Below are positions 11,377 through 21,867 of a stretch of DNA of 64,000 bases, in pieces. A program made the position numbers and the translations under genes. Each line of letters opens with the position of its first letter. The first letter of the stretch is position 1. This DNA comes from Drosophila miranda (taxonomy: Eukaryota; Arthropoda; Insecta; Diptera; Drosophilidae). Location of the stretch: assembly GCF_003369915.1 (NCBI RefSeq), contig NC_046674.1:26849657-26913656 (forward strand). Direction: 5' to 3'. The notes below the pieces were generated by a model. The model was given only the letters and a program-made list of their open reading frames with translations, was not told the origin of the DNA and ran no database searches.

Positions 11377-12449
11377 CAGTTTTTTGGAGCATGTTCGGTA
11401 ATTCTTGGATTCGAGCTCGAATCTTTGAGAAGGAACTCATGCACAATTGTATGCTTAGGCCATATTGACGGTTCTAGAGAACAGTATAGTAAAGAATCAG
11501 GGAGAAGAATTTTAAAGGATGATATGTTGCGCTTATGTTTAAATGTAAATTTAGTCACAACTATATCAACAGGCGAAGTGTTAAGTTTAGCGGCAAGATG
11601 TTGTTTAACATCCTCCGTTGTAGCCTCAGGAATAAGACGAGAAACGAATATTGCTTTCCGAGGGACCACTGCTCTAAGTTGAAGTCCCGAGCGAGAACGA
11701 GATGGTGGAGCCACTCCTAAAAGAGATCTCGGTACAAGGGCAGAGGAATTGGCAGCAATGGCTGTAGCAGGAATTGGAGTAGGAATTGGAGCAGGAATTG
11801 GAGCAGGAATTGGCAAGACGTCGTCAGCAACCAGCACACCCGCACTAGGAGCACTCACCGCGTCAGAAGTGACGGCCACAGAAACTGCAGGGATGGGATT
11901 GATGCTGTTGGGAAGTTGGGTGCTCGAAGGAAGCACATTGCTCGGTGTAAAGAACTCCGGAGCCACCGTTGGCGGATTTACAGACAACGGCGTGGCATGA
12001 CTACACGGAAATGCTTCCGATGGATGAAGGTGGGAGGCAGGCGTACCAATCGGATTAGGTTGCAAGAGATTGGTATCATTATGCGGAATTTTCCGTCTAG
12101 GCGATTCGCTCAAGAGTTTGAGCCCAAGAAACTGTGATTCAAGGGCAAGAAATTTCTCGTTGAGAGCCACAAATTGTTTCCGGACGTCCAGAAACCCAGT
12201 TCGAGTCTGTCTCATAAATGTGCGCATTTCGGCCTCAATCTCCCGACAAGCCAGACATGACCAAGACAGGCCCATGCGTTTCGAGATCAGATCATTCAGC
12301 CGGCCAAAATTTCCACCACCAGCACATTTTATGTGGGCAAAATTGTCGCACAGCCAGCAGCTAAGAAATGAATCACCGATGATAACACCACCGAATTCAC
12401 ATTTCTTTGCACTGCAAACAATTGCCATTATGGACAGTAGTAGAATCAC
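11376..12449 (-). CDS. LINE ORF1 with PHD finger, copy 1 element
   Basis: 357 aa from the first Met, or 350 from the Met at 12428 (MAIVCSAKKC). The first 80 residues carry a Cys4-His-Cys3 pattern: CSAKKC, then CWLC, His four residues on, HIKC and finally CLAC, as in PHD fingers of some LINE ORF1 proteins. A Pro/Ala-rich middle with short PIPAPIP repeats follows, then a globular C-terminus (KAIFVSRLIPEATTEDV). It probably binds element RNA. The reading frame is intact, unlike ORF2, which it meets directly at 11376. Confidence 0.75.
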   Translation of the reverse strand: MILLLSIMAIVCSAKKCEFGGVIIGDSFLSCWLCDNFAHIKCAGGGNFGRLNDLISKRMGLSWSCLACREIEAEMRTFMRQTRTGFLDVRKQFVALNEKFLALESQFLGLKLLSESPRRKIPHNDTNLLQPNPIGTPASHLHPSEAFPCSHATPLSVNPPTVAPEFFTPSNVLPSSTQLPNSINPIPAVSVAVTSDAVSAPSAGVLVADDVLPIPAPIPAPIPTPIPATAIAANSSALVPRSLLGVAPPSRSRSGLQLRAVVPRKAIFVSRLIPEATTEDVKQHLAAKLNTSPVDIVVTKFTFKHKRNISSFKILLPDSLLYCSLEPSIWPKHTIVHEFLLKDSSSNPRITEHAPKN

Positions 12450-13008
12450 TGTGCACGAATAAAAAAAAGAACGGAGTGAGATCGCAGGTAAAGTAGGAGA
12501 GCAGACAGCAGAGCGAGCCAGACAATCAGCTGCAGCGGCAATAATTCAAAGCAGATTATCCAACGAAGTGCAGAAAACGAGCAGTAAACTCACCAAAGCA
12601 GAGACACAAAAGAAAAGTCCACAGAGAGGGAGAGTATAGGCAATCCAGAGAGAGTGAGAGCAACAATGCGAGCAGCCCGCTTATGCTCACGAGAGAGTGT
12701 GGGCAATGCAAACGCTGATGCGCGAGAACAGTGCACACCGAAGAAGCGATAACGAAAAGCAGACTGGGCAAAAAACAATAACAAATTGCCTGCACGAGTC
12801 CGATGTGTTACGTTGCAATATTGAATTTATATTAAACACTTGTTTACAAACAAAACACTGGTGGTTAACACAAAGTAGAATCAAATTAAAGAGATGCGAT
12901 AATATATCAAAACAAAGTCACAACAATGTTGTATGATATTTAGGCAAAGGGCGGAGAATGCGGGAGCAAGAAAAAAACACAACCGGCTTAAGCAAGAGCT
13001 AGAAGCAT

Positions 13009-13479
13009 CCACTTTTTTGTTTGTTGCTGTTTGTTGATTAATTAATAATACAAAGGGGTTGCGTTATGGTTTGATCCATTCTCTATATTTTCCTAATTTT
13101 CTCACGCGGACCGCACTGAACCTATTTTATGCACTTACTTTCTACGAGGAAAACACTCTGGATCTGGCTTCGGGACCGGCTCAATTGCAGCAACATATTG
13201 CTACTTCACTTCACAGAAGGTCCAAAGGTCCTAGCCTAACGGGAATGAGTTTAAAGTATTGTGGCTCTTAACGAATAGCGCGGCATATAAGACGCATTCA
13301 ATTTAACAGCTAACAATGTAAGGACATCATTTCATGTCGCTACTTGGTTCATATATCCTGTGTGAACAAAATTTTCATAAAATCATAAAAGCTCCGCTTA
13401 GAGTACGACGCTACAACCGACCAACTCAATAAGGAGTTACCATCATAACCGATCATAGACATCATTTTATGCAGATAAC
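13009..13479. other. Spacer upstream of the 65-aa gene, copy 1
   Basis: A + strand frame at 13059-13271 (FYEENTLDLASGPAQLQ) has a protein-like middle but its end differs between copies through small indels, so I do not call it a gene. The segment 13330-13479 is a likely 5' leader or promoter for the 65-aa gene. Confidence 0.4.
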
Positions 13480-13755
13480 ATGGAGGAAATGAAAGAGGTA
13501 AGAGAGATGATATTTATCAACAAAAAAAACAGTTTAATTAGGTAAAAAAAAATAAAATCTATATTTCCATTTTAGGTTCTTGAAACGCTGAACCCAGAAG
13601 ATTCTGAATCTACTGAGCTGGCAAAAGAGCTGGTAGAAGCGAAGGTGCTACCATTAGCAAAGTCAATGGATTCATTTAAGGAAGCTGAAAATATTGTTTA
13701 TAACATAACTGGTGGTTTTGGAATGGATTTTAAAACGTCAGAGCCTCTTAAATAA
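13480..13755 (+). CDS. Unrecognised two-exon small gene, 65 aa, copy 1
   Basis: Exon 1 is 13480-13497 (MEEMKE); the intron has GTAAGAG and TTTTAG ends; exon 2 is 13576-13755 and ends SEPLK then TAA. The protein is acidic at its N-terminus (NPEDSE), soluble and with helical periodicity (ELVEAKVLPLAKSMDSFKEA), with no membrane segment. Family unknown. A poly(A) signal AATAAA lies at 14077-14082. The same structure is intact in four array copies, with only a few substitutions (here STELAK where the others read SIELGK). Tiny size leaves some doubt. Confidence 0.6.
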
Positions 13756-14310
13756 TAATTTAGAGAAAATGTTGTATATATCCTCTAGTTTACTAGTTGA
13801 CAATTGTTAATCAAATTTCAATATATATATCACCTTTAAATCGTTTTTATATTATTGTGATTTGATTAACATATGCATATTTTGGCATATATCTTGCGGA
13901 TGGAGACTGGACAACTGCACGGAGAACGTCAGTAGTGATTTTGGGAATGAAGATTCAGCGGCATTTAGATTTTATATTATTTATTGGTTTGTATTAAGCC
14001 CAAAACGAAGCCAAGCCTCGAACACCATCGACTACGATTCGCTTTTAACGCATACATTGTACAATGTGCAGTATTAAATAAAAAGTTTAAAATGGAAAAA
14101 AAGTTATAAAATATTTTATTTTATTGAGATGTAATTGGGATGTAGATAACAGTGGCGCCATTCGGTTTTATTCATTTTCTGACAGTCTGGCAGCGCCTAT
14201 ACACAGCTGCTGAAGCGAAAGCACCGTTATACTGTACAAATGTAGGCAATGTGAAAATAATTAAATAAATCGAAAATCTCTCATTATGAGTTAATTTTCA
14301 GTAGCTAATC
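13756..14310. other. Trailer of the 65-aa gene and spacer, copy 1
   Basis: Contains the likely 3' UTR up to the AATAAA at 14077, then AT-rich sequence leading to the next kinase relic. A 71-codon frame at 13862-14077 lies entirely in this trailer and has no supporting signal. Confidence 0.4.
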
Positions 14311-15177
14311 GACAAATTGAGCTTGTGCTTACCACGCCGAAGCGCAATCACTTGCTTAAGGATGTTCCCCCATCCGCACCAGGTGTCAGATTCTCGGCCG
14401 CAGTGCATAGGGTACAGTTTTTAAGTCAATTAATCGCGGTATTTTTGACCCAATAAAATGGATATATCTTATTGATCGCTTCTGAACTATGAACAGATTA
14501 CTCCGCTCGAAGATTATCAAGGGACAGGCTGTCTGTACGCTGCACAATAAGTCGCATTTGCTGAATTTGGATCACACAAACATTGTGCGTCTCATAATAA
14601 CAGAGTCCGCTGTTGCCTTTAGTATTATCGTTATGGAGTGTCCGTAGGATACTGGACACGCTAGCGTTGGCGTTCATCCACAGAGTGCTGTATGTGATTC
14701 GGTTGGACATTGTGGCTGCTCTGCGCTACTGTGTGCTCAACGTGCTCCGCGTGGACTTCAAGCCTGCCAAAATTTTGGTAACTGCCAGCGCAACTACATT
14801 TCCAAGCTGTGCTACATAGGGTCATACATTAAAATTGGCGAGTTTTGAGCCCGCCAGAGCCAGAGCAATGCCAGGGCACCCTGTCTCTGCAAGCCCTGCG
14901 CTCGGATCCACTTTCAGGCGCCTCGGCCACTCCCTGGTTTGGCATGTGTCAAATGCAGTGCAGTCGCTGCAACGACTCCATCACTTACCAAGTGGTCAAG
15001 CCCTCTCCGGCGACTACCCCAAGAGAGCACCCCTCGTCGGCTGTAACCGGAGAAGGGGATTTTGTACGTGAGTGAAAGCAGTTCTCGGGCGGATATATTA
15101 GCGTGCCGCAATCTAAATTTCAAAACATCGTGCAGCAGTAGCCGTGAGCTAAAGAGGAAGCACACGCAGAACAGATA
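14311..15177 (+). pseudogene. Mos-type kinase relic, copy 2 (most complete)
   Basis: This copy shows the N-terminus: TPKRNHLLKDVPPSAPGVRF, then GTVFKSINRG, which fits the end of a glycine-rich loop. The same broken lobes as in copy 1 follow, with MNRLLRSKIIKGQAV, TNIVRLI, VDFKPAKILV and ALRSDPLSGAS. Stops after DRF and MECP and several frameshifts kill the frame. Confidence 0.55.
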
Positions 15178-16097
15178 AACGCTTTATTTTGATAGTCCGG
15201 CGCTATCGGATCTCAACCTAAGCTGCTGGGGGATCGAGCCTAATTTCCACACGAGCCCTATTCTTCTGAGGAATAACCTGGAGCTCATCTTGAGCAGAAG
15301 CTCTAACGCCGGCTTGCTTTTCGGCTTATGTCATGATTAGGTCGTGTTCGTTTGTAATTTGTTTGTATTATTTGCACTGTTTTATAAGCAATTACCATAG
15401 CAATCTTTCGATTGATTGATCTTTGATTAAATTTTACATTAGGGGCAAGACAGGTGTGGGTCAATAATTTATATTTTGTAACTTCTTTTTCGTTTAGAAG
15501 AAGTGAAGATATTTTGTTAGTTTTCTGCCTAAACAAAATACATAGGGTTCGTCTTCATGAACTCTGGCATTATCAAACGCTTTGCGTACTCCTCCTGGGG
15601 AGAACGAAACTTGGTGCAGCTGGAAGAAAAGCAGTCAAGATGACATTATCAGAACGAAAATATGAAACAATAATAATAATAATATCGCACCCAGTAAGGT
15701 AGACACGTCCACGTGCCGCAGCCAAATGTGCCAAATATGCCGGAGCCGGATAAGACACTGCGCGGTTGCAACGAGGAAACATGTGACAAAGATTGTATGT
15801 CAATTTCTGCAGTACATCAATATCCAAGTTGCCCGTATTCTCGATTACGGTGTAACGCGTCGGCTTGGCCGTCCCCTGAATCGACTGATGGCTGACCATG
15901 AAGAACTGCATCTCATTGGGATGGACAATGGTGCGATCGACGACGGTTCCCGGAACAACGTTGTTGAACTTGTTGTATTGCGATGGAACTCCGTTCGGAA
16001 AGAAGCGCGTATGATGCCGCTTAACTACAATGACGCAGCGAATCTTGGGCTTAATGTGCAGCTAAAAGGAGGCGAAGGTCGATTAGCGATATACAAT

Positions 16098-16997
16098 GGC
16101 CTCGTGAGTGATGCTATAGCCAAACGTAATGGCTTGCATTACAGTTGCGAGGCATGCCGTGCGGTGGAGAAAGACATGGTGGCTTTCATGAGGCAGACGC
16201 GGAGTGGCTTTAAGGAGCTGACCGTTGGTTTTAAAAACCAATACGATCGGCTCCTAGCCATGGAGGCTCAGTTTAGCGGTTTAAAACTGCTGAATGAGTC
16301 TCCGAGGCGCAAAAAGGTCACTCCGCGGGATCTGCAATTGCCAACCGTCACTCAGCCGTGCGCCGCCGAAAAACTGACTCCGACCACTCCAAGTGTGCAG
16401 CAGTTGATCTCGTTTGCCACTCCAAGGGCAACGACAGCTGCTGGCGACGCAGATTCGGTAGCCGAATTCATCGCCTCGGAGAATGTGCAGCCAAGTACGT
16501 CTGCAGCGTCCGTGTCCGTGGTGTCCGCAAGTTCGCTAGTTGTCCCGTCTATACCGATCCCACCAGTAAATAGACGTTCCGGACCTCCGGATATTGCCAC
16601 CACAGGTACTAGGCCTGTGGTGACTAAACCACTGGTGGGAGTCCCACCAAAACGACAAGTTTTTGTTTCACGGCTGGCCCCTGACCTCACATCTAATGAT
16701 GTAATTGCTTTTATTCAAAGCAAAATAAAAGCCGTGGGTTTAAAGGTGGAGAAATTTAACTTCTCTTATGCCAGGGAGATAGCCTCGTTTAAGATAAGCA
16801 TCTCCCCAACTCAATTTGACACCATTTGCTCCGCCAAATTTTGGCCGGAGCATTTGGTGGTGAAGGAGTTTAAGGCTAAGAAGAAGAATAGGCCCCCCAT
16901 ATCCCTTCCAAACCTTTCCAGTGTGCCACCCTCAACCTCAACCTCAACTTCCTCTTCCTCAACTTCCCGTCTTGCTTCCACCTTTCCAAAAAACTAA
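16098..16997 (+). CDS. LINE ORF1, 5'-truncated, copy 2 element
   Basis: About 300 codons of the ORF1 C-terminal part. It begins at GLVSDAIAKRNGLHYSCEAC, of which only the last Cys pair of the PHD finger survives, then FMRQTRSGF, a Pro/Thr/Ser-rich middle, the QVFVSRLAPDLTSNDV domain and a Ser/Thr tail ending at TAA 16995-16997. The upstream reading from 15726 is antisense AGO2 exon and not part of the protein. Confidence 0.7.
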   Translation, partial: GLVSDAIAKRNGLHYSCEACRAVEKDMVAFMRQTRSGFKELTVGFKNQYDRLLAMEAQFSGLKLLNESPRRKKVTPRDLQLPTVTQPCAAEKLTPTTPSVQQLISFATPRATTAAGDADSVAEFIASENVQPSTSAASVSVVSASSLVVPSIPIPPVNRRSGPPDIATTGTRPVVTKPLVGVPPKRQVFVSRLAPDLTSNDVIAFIQSKIKAVGLKVEKFNFSYAREIASFKISISPTQFDTICSAKFWPEHLVVKEFKAKKKNRPPISLPNLSSVPPSTSTSTSSSSTSRLASTFPKN

Positions 16998-19825
16998 CTT
17001 CTCTTTTAGTAACCTATCAGAATGTAAGAGGCTTGCGTAGTAAGCTCAGCATTCTTTTCCGGGATAGTGTTGCATTTGCTTCCCACGTTATTGTGTTTAC
17101 TGAAACCTGGTTAAAGCCGGACATTCTTAGTTCCGAGGTTTTGGCAGGTCGGTACACAACTTTTAGAAAGGACCGTTCGTCTCTACGGGCAGGGGGGGTT
17201 CTAATTGCAGTGGACTCTTACTTCACGTCGGAACACTTCACAGTCCAAGTTCAACAGGAACTGGAATTCCTGTGTGTAAAACTGATTCTTCCCGCTTTCG
17301 CTATATTCATTACTTGCTCGTATATCCCACCTTCTTCGGATATTTCAATTTATGAGCAGCACTTGTCCGCTTTAACCGCTGTTTCTTCCTCGCTATCTGA
17401 TAAAGATCGTATGATAGTTCTTGGTGACTTCAACTTGCCAGGAACTGTTTGGTCTTCGGTAAACGAGTCTAGTATCCTAGTGCCCATGTCACGACATGAC
17501 TTTGTTGACGGCTTGCTTGACCTATCCCTGTCTCAAGTCAACCATGTGAAAAATTCCTTGGGTCGATTGCTTGATCTGTGCTTTGTATTGGATCCGACCA
17601 TAGTGTTGTTAACCCGAGCCCTTCCGCTCACTATACCTGAAGACGCCTACCACCCTACTTTCGAGGTGTCGCTAGATATAGGACCAACTGTATTGGATCG
17701 GTCGAGTAGGCTGCCCGAACGTGTCCGCTGCTTTCGTAAAGCCGAGTTTGCGAAGCTTAATAACCTCATTAGGGATTTTGATTGGTCCGCTTTGTACTTG
17801 TGCACTGATATCATAAAAGGCACAAACATTTTTTACAATGCTCTTGGCACATTTTTCGATTCTTGTGTCCCGCTTTCTTGTCCGACTAGATCTGGAAAAC
17901 CCCCTTGGTTTACCAAAGAGTTATCCAGTCTAAAAAACTTAAAATCAAGACTTTATAAAAAATTTCAAGAAGTGGGTTCTCCTACTTCTAACTCTCGCTA
18001 TGTATTAGCTCGGTCAAACTTTTCAGTTCTTAATGCTCAATGCTATAAGAACTACCTATCTCGATGCAGGATACGTTTTTCTCAGGACCCTAAACAGTTT
18101 TACAGCTTCGTAAACAGTAAGCGTAGAACGTCCGCACACCCATCCTCGCTATCATTTTGTAATACGTCGGCAAATAATGATCAGGCAATTTCCGATCTTT
18201 TTGCCCAATTCTTCCAAACCACCTATTCTGAGGAAAGCTACTCTGGTCATCCGTACCCATACGGTTTACCGAGGTCGAACGGCATTTTCAGTCCCTTGTT
18301 AAATGAATGTTCCCTACTTCATGATCTTCGACTAGTTAAGCCGGTGTTTTCACCGGGTCCAGACGGGGTTCCAGGTTGTGTACTCAGGTACTGCGCCGAG
18401 GCTCTGTGTGGACCTTTGCTTAAACTATTCACCCTATCCATTGATTCTTCTTGCTTCCCCCCGATCTGGAAGGAATCGTTTATAATTCCTCTCCATAAAA
18501 AAGGTAGCAAGTCTGATGCAAAAAATTATAGAGGTATAGCAAAGTTATCCGCTATTCCTAAAATGTTTGAGAAGGTTTTAACTCCGCACTTGCAACATCT
18601 CTGCAAGTCACTTATATCTCCAACTCAGCATGGATTTATAAGGCGGCGATCAACCACCACGAACTTGTTAGAGTTTACCTCTTTCATTATTAAAGGCTTT
18701 CAAGGTAACTTACAGACGGATGTTATTTACACCGACTTTAGTAAAGCATTCGACTCTGTAAACCATTCCCTTTTAGCGCATAAACTTGACCTTTTAGGGT
18801 TTCCGCCCAACCTCCTGAGATGGATTTCTAGCTATCTTTGTTCTAGGTCTCAAAGAGTCCTCTTCAAAAACTCCCTCTCTTCACCAGTAAAGGTTTCTTC
18901 GGGAGTACCACAAGGCAGCCATCTAGGCCCCTTACTCTTCACACTCTTTATTAATGACTTACCTTCAGTATTAACATACTCTCGAGTACTTATGTATGCG
19001 GATGATGTTAAACTCTGTGTCCAGTACAAGGACATTTCATTTCATTCTCGCTTGCAATCCGATCTCAATATCTTTCAGTCATGGTGTTGTGCAAACTTGT
19101 TACACCTTAATGCCTCGAAATGCAAAGTTATGACATTTCATCGTTCTAGCCCTTTGTTGGCTCCCTACACCCTATTTGGTGGTTCTCTTGAGAGAATTAC
19201 CCTGGTGGATGATCTGGGTGTTATGTTAGACCCCAAGTTAAAGTTTTCCGAACACATTTCTACCATGGTAAATAAGGCCATGGGCGTGCTTGGGTTTATA
19301 AAGAGGTGGTCAAAGGAATTTGACGACCCCTATATAACAAAGACTCTCTATACCTCGCTTGTTCGTCCGATCTTAGAATACGGCTCCTGTGTATGGTGCC
19401 CTCAGTACAAAGTACACCAGGACCGTATAGAATCAGTACAGAACAACTTTTTACTCTTTGCTCTGCGGGGCCTTAACTGGGATGCGGGTGTAAGACTCCC
19501 ATCTTACTCTAGTAGACTACTATTAGTAAACCTCCCATCCTTAGTTAACCGTAGAAAAATGCTTGGTGTGATATTTATGCACAACTTGATCAGGGGTGAC
19601 ATAGACAGCCCTGATCTGTTGAGCCGCATAAGCTTCACGATTCCTATTAGACTGACTAGAAATTTTATACCGTTGTTCCTTCCACTTTGTAGATCGAATT
19701 ATTCCTTGCATGAACCGTTTAGGGTCTTATGCTCGGATTATAATTCCCTCTACCATATTATATCCACCACTAATTCTCTTCCTCTTATTAAATTAGTAAT
19801 CCTTACACACCTTTCTATTAATTAG
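16990..19825 (+). CDS. LINE ORF2 (endonuclease + reverse transcriptase), intact
   Basis: The frame is open from about 16970, overlapping the end of ORF1, to the stop at 19823-19825, roughly 940 codons. No ATG is seen at its start: the first recognisable residues are TYQNVRGLRSKLS, so translation probably depends on re-initiation or a non-ATG codon (TTG at 17033). Endonuclease motifs: FTETWL, GDFNLPG, LLDLCFV, YHPTFEV. RT motifs: TDFSKAFDSVNH, SGVPQGSHLGPLLF and YADDVKLC with both catalytic Asp. Intact ORF2 suggests recent activity, although this copy lacks its 5' end. Confidence 0.85.
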
Positions 19826-19925
19826 TAACTGTAGTGGTATTTGTACTTTGATTGCATGCTTAGTTTCTTAGTAAGTTTAGTACTAATTTTCCTCGAATGT
19901 TAGTCTAATAGCTATCTTTCTTGCA

Positions 19926-20116
19926 TGTTCGCGTTTGGTTCGGCTACGCACCGCGCGTCATGCGGCAGCGCCCCTCGGTCGGTTGGGCGGAAGGAGGGCT
20001 GCGTTTTGCCTGGGATCCGCGCATAACAGCCTTCTGCTGGTGTCACACGGGCCACTTGACGGTGCAGTAACTGCATCGCTTCTTGAAAGATGCAGTCATT
20101 GCATGTCAACGTCCAC
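19926..20116 (+). other. GC-rich 3' tail of the copy 2 LINE
   Basis: Beyond an AT-rich ORF2 trailer, composition switches abruptly to GC-rich sequence and ends with two small inverted repeats: TGCAGT-A-ACTGCA near 20062-20074 and ATGCA-GTCAT-TGCAT near 20090-20104. There is no poly(A). It may be the element's own structured 3' end or a transduced sequence. Confidence 0.5.
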
Positions 20117-21867
20117 ACAATTACAATGTTTCTGGATGCAAGAGTTCAACTTACCTTGCTGCAGGCGGCAGAAATTCCCCTCAACTCTTTATTCTTGATG
20201 TTGGGAAACTGGCCATCGCTTACGCCATCACGATAATAGATTATGTGCTCGGGGTAGGATTTTTGGAACTTATGATAGACACGCAAGTGCTCAAGGGTTA
20301 TCGACTCCATGTCCTCGATCTCCTCCAGGGCAGAGCGTTGCAAGCGATATTGCATGTTATATGAAGCCCCGAATGGATCGTGGGAGGCGGCAACACCCAC
20401 CACACTGGGGATCTCTCGCTGATCGGGCGACGGATGAGTCACATCGGCACCCAAAAACATGGTGTTCTTTAGCAGACAGTGCAGGTCATCCCTTAGCTTG
20501 TGATTGGTGCCGTTAAGTTTGGAATTGACCTTTAGTAGAATGCTACCAATAACCTGCGCGTTACATTTGCGCTCGACTGTGATCTGCTTGATGCATTGTG
20601 TAAGAATGCCGTGCTGCAGCTCAGCCTTTTGCTTCACGACATCATAAAGGTGCCCGAAATTTGGTATAATAACGAACACCACATTAAATTGATTCTTTTT
20701 GAAATAGCGGAAATGAGCATCTAGTTCACGTTCATCCTTGTAGTACAGTTTCTCGGCCTTGGCATCTAGGCACAGATTGACTTTGCGACTCTTCTGAAGA
20801 ACCTGCCACGAAAATTAGGCAGGATCCTGCAATGCAATGCAAAGAACTTACCATCTTCTGAAGCTCGTCCACATACAGGTAGTTAATCTTGCCGTAGAGT
20901 ATGGCCCATTTATGTGACTTTGGCTTGGGTTCAAGGAATTGCATGCCATCCATGCGCCACGAACCGTTCCTCACCGAGGCCAAATTGTTTTTGTACTCAA
21001 TCTGAGGCGCATTGAGCGTGCGTGTATTCACGACGATGAAGTCACTGCCCAGACGTATGCCAAAGTGGCTGATGGTCGGGTCTAAATTGTGCCTGAAACA
21101 TTCCATCAAGCGGATGATCTTGGCCTTCCTCTCGTTGGTGGAAGTGGCAGCATACTTAATCATGGCCGCCACCTGATTAGCTCCATCCTTGCGCTGCGAT
21201 ACGATGAAAAGAAATCAAATCAGGAAATGATTTGCAGTGAAAGAAACTAGTTGAACTCACATTCAGTGTCTGCCCATCCTCAATGCGACATAGTTCGATA
21301 GGCAAGTAAATGTGCTTCAACGGCGGCCCAACATGCAAGCAGAGAAGGTTCGGAAACTTTAAATTATACTGCCGAGACTTGTAGTACTCTGCAACGGTCA
21401 TTTCTTTTCCATCCAGCTCAAATGTCTGAGTGCTAGCCGGAACCTTACAAAGCCCGTTGACTCTGAAGACGCGCGGGGCGCTGCCAAGACAGGCAGGCGG
21501 CTCGTAAATTATATTTATGCCCGTTAGGAATGATTCAATATCAGAACGCTTCTAGTCAAGATTTGTGCTTTTGTCAGTTTTCTGTTATTTTTTGTAAGAT
21601 TTTGGATGGATGGCGGCCGGGCCTGAAAGAGGTGTAATTTAACAAACAACAAACGATTTGAATTTAAAGAGAACAAAAGAATCGAATTAACATTAAAATT
21701 AAAATGAGGCGACCTCTGCCAAGGCAGTGGCTCCAGTGGCTCCAGTGGTTACAGTGGCTCCAGTGACTGCTTTGGCTGAGGCTCAGGCGTGTTTTTGTTG
21801 GCGGTTCTGGCTGCTGTTGTTGTGGTTGTGGGCGTGTGATTCCGGTGTGAGGTTTATAGAGTGTTGG

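Larger units (their letters stand above)
8518..13008 (-). mobile_element. PHD-finger (CR1-like) non-LTR retrotransposon, copy 1 only
   Basis: About 4.5 kb, absent from copies 2-4, where the site reads GTTTTCTCCAC. The 3' end is the poly(T) run at about 8518-8540 on the + strand, that is a poly(A) tail on the element strand. The 5' end abuts CCACTTTTTTG at 13009. Two target bases (CT) appear lost and no clear duplication is seen. It encodes a PHD-type ORF1 and an endonuclease/reverse-transcriptase ORF2. Clade is inferred from the ORF1 PHD finger and RT style (SGVPQGSHLGPLLF, YADDVK); the poly(A) end is less typical of CR1. Confidence 0.85.
1..14492. repeat. Tandem unit, copy 1 (left edge cut)
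   Basis: First of five direct copies of a roughly 10 kb unit. Base 1 corresponds to 14493, 28631, 38285 and 52676, and long stretches are nearly identical between copies. Copy 1 is about 10.0 kb once the LINE at 8518-13008 is removed. It has the full-length PIWI exon and lacks about 125 bp near 8455 that copies 2-4 keep. The window starts inside the kinase relic, so the relic's 5' part lies to the left. Confidence 0.97.
16098..20116 (+). mobile_element. 5'-truncated CR1-like LINE in AGO2 intron, copy 2 only
   Basis: About 4.0 kb, flanked by ACAAT at 16093-16097 and 20117-20121. The 5' end begins within ORF1, so the element is truncated. It is related to but distinct from the copy 1 element. 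It has no poly(A); it ends in a GC-rich tail and two small palindromes. It lies antisense to AGO2. Confidence 0.85.
15529..21587 (-). pseudogene. AGO2: Argonaute-2, 3' half, copy 2 (nonsense codon; LINE in intron)
   Basis: Exons: about 21587-21261, 21193-20852, 20802-20155, 16061-15691 and 15619-15529. PIWI is full length with GADVTHP, RDGVSDGQF and AYLAHL. A TAT to TAG change at 21552-21554 ends the PAZ segment (LDY becomes LD-stop), upstream of the Met at 21401. The 4 kb LINE lies in the intron between the PIWI exons and leaves both splice sites intact. Substitutions against copy 1 include VNSKLNG for VDFKLNG and MECFRHN for MEYFRHN. Confidence 0.8.

Noticed and set aside
13059-13271. 70-codon frame with protein-like FYEENTLDLASGPAQLQ
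   Set aside because: The end changes between copies through indels and no splice partner was found; left as a possible decayed exon.
13862-14077. 71-codon + strand frame conserved in four copies
   Set aside because: Lies in the trailer of the 65-aa gene up to the AATAAA; AT-rich composition and no coding signature.
15726-16097. N-terminal extension of the copy 2 LINE ORF1
   Set aside because: This part is antisense AGO2 exon sequence; the element starts at 16098.
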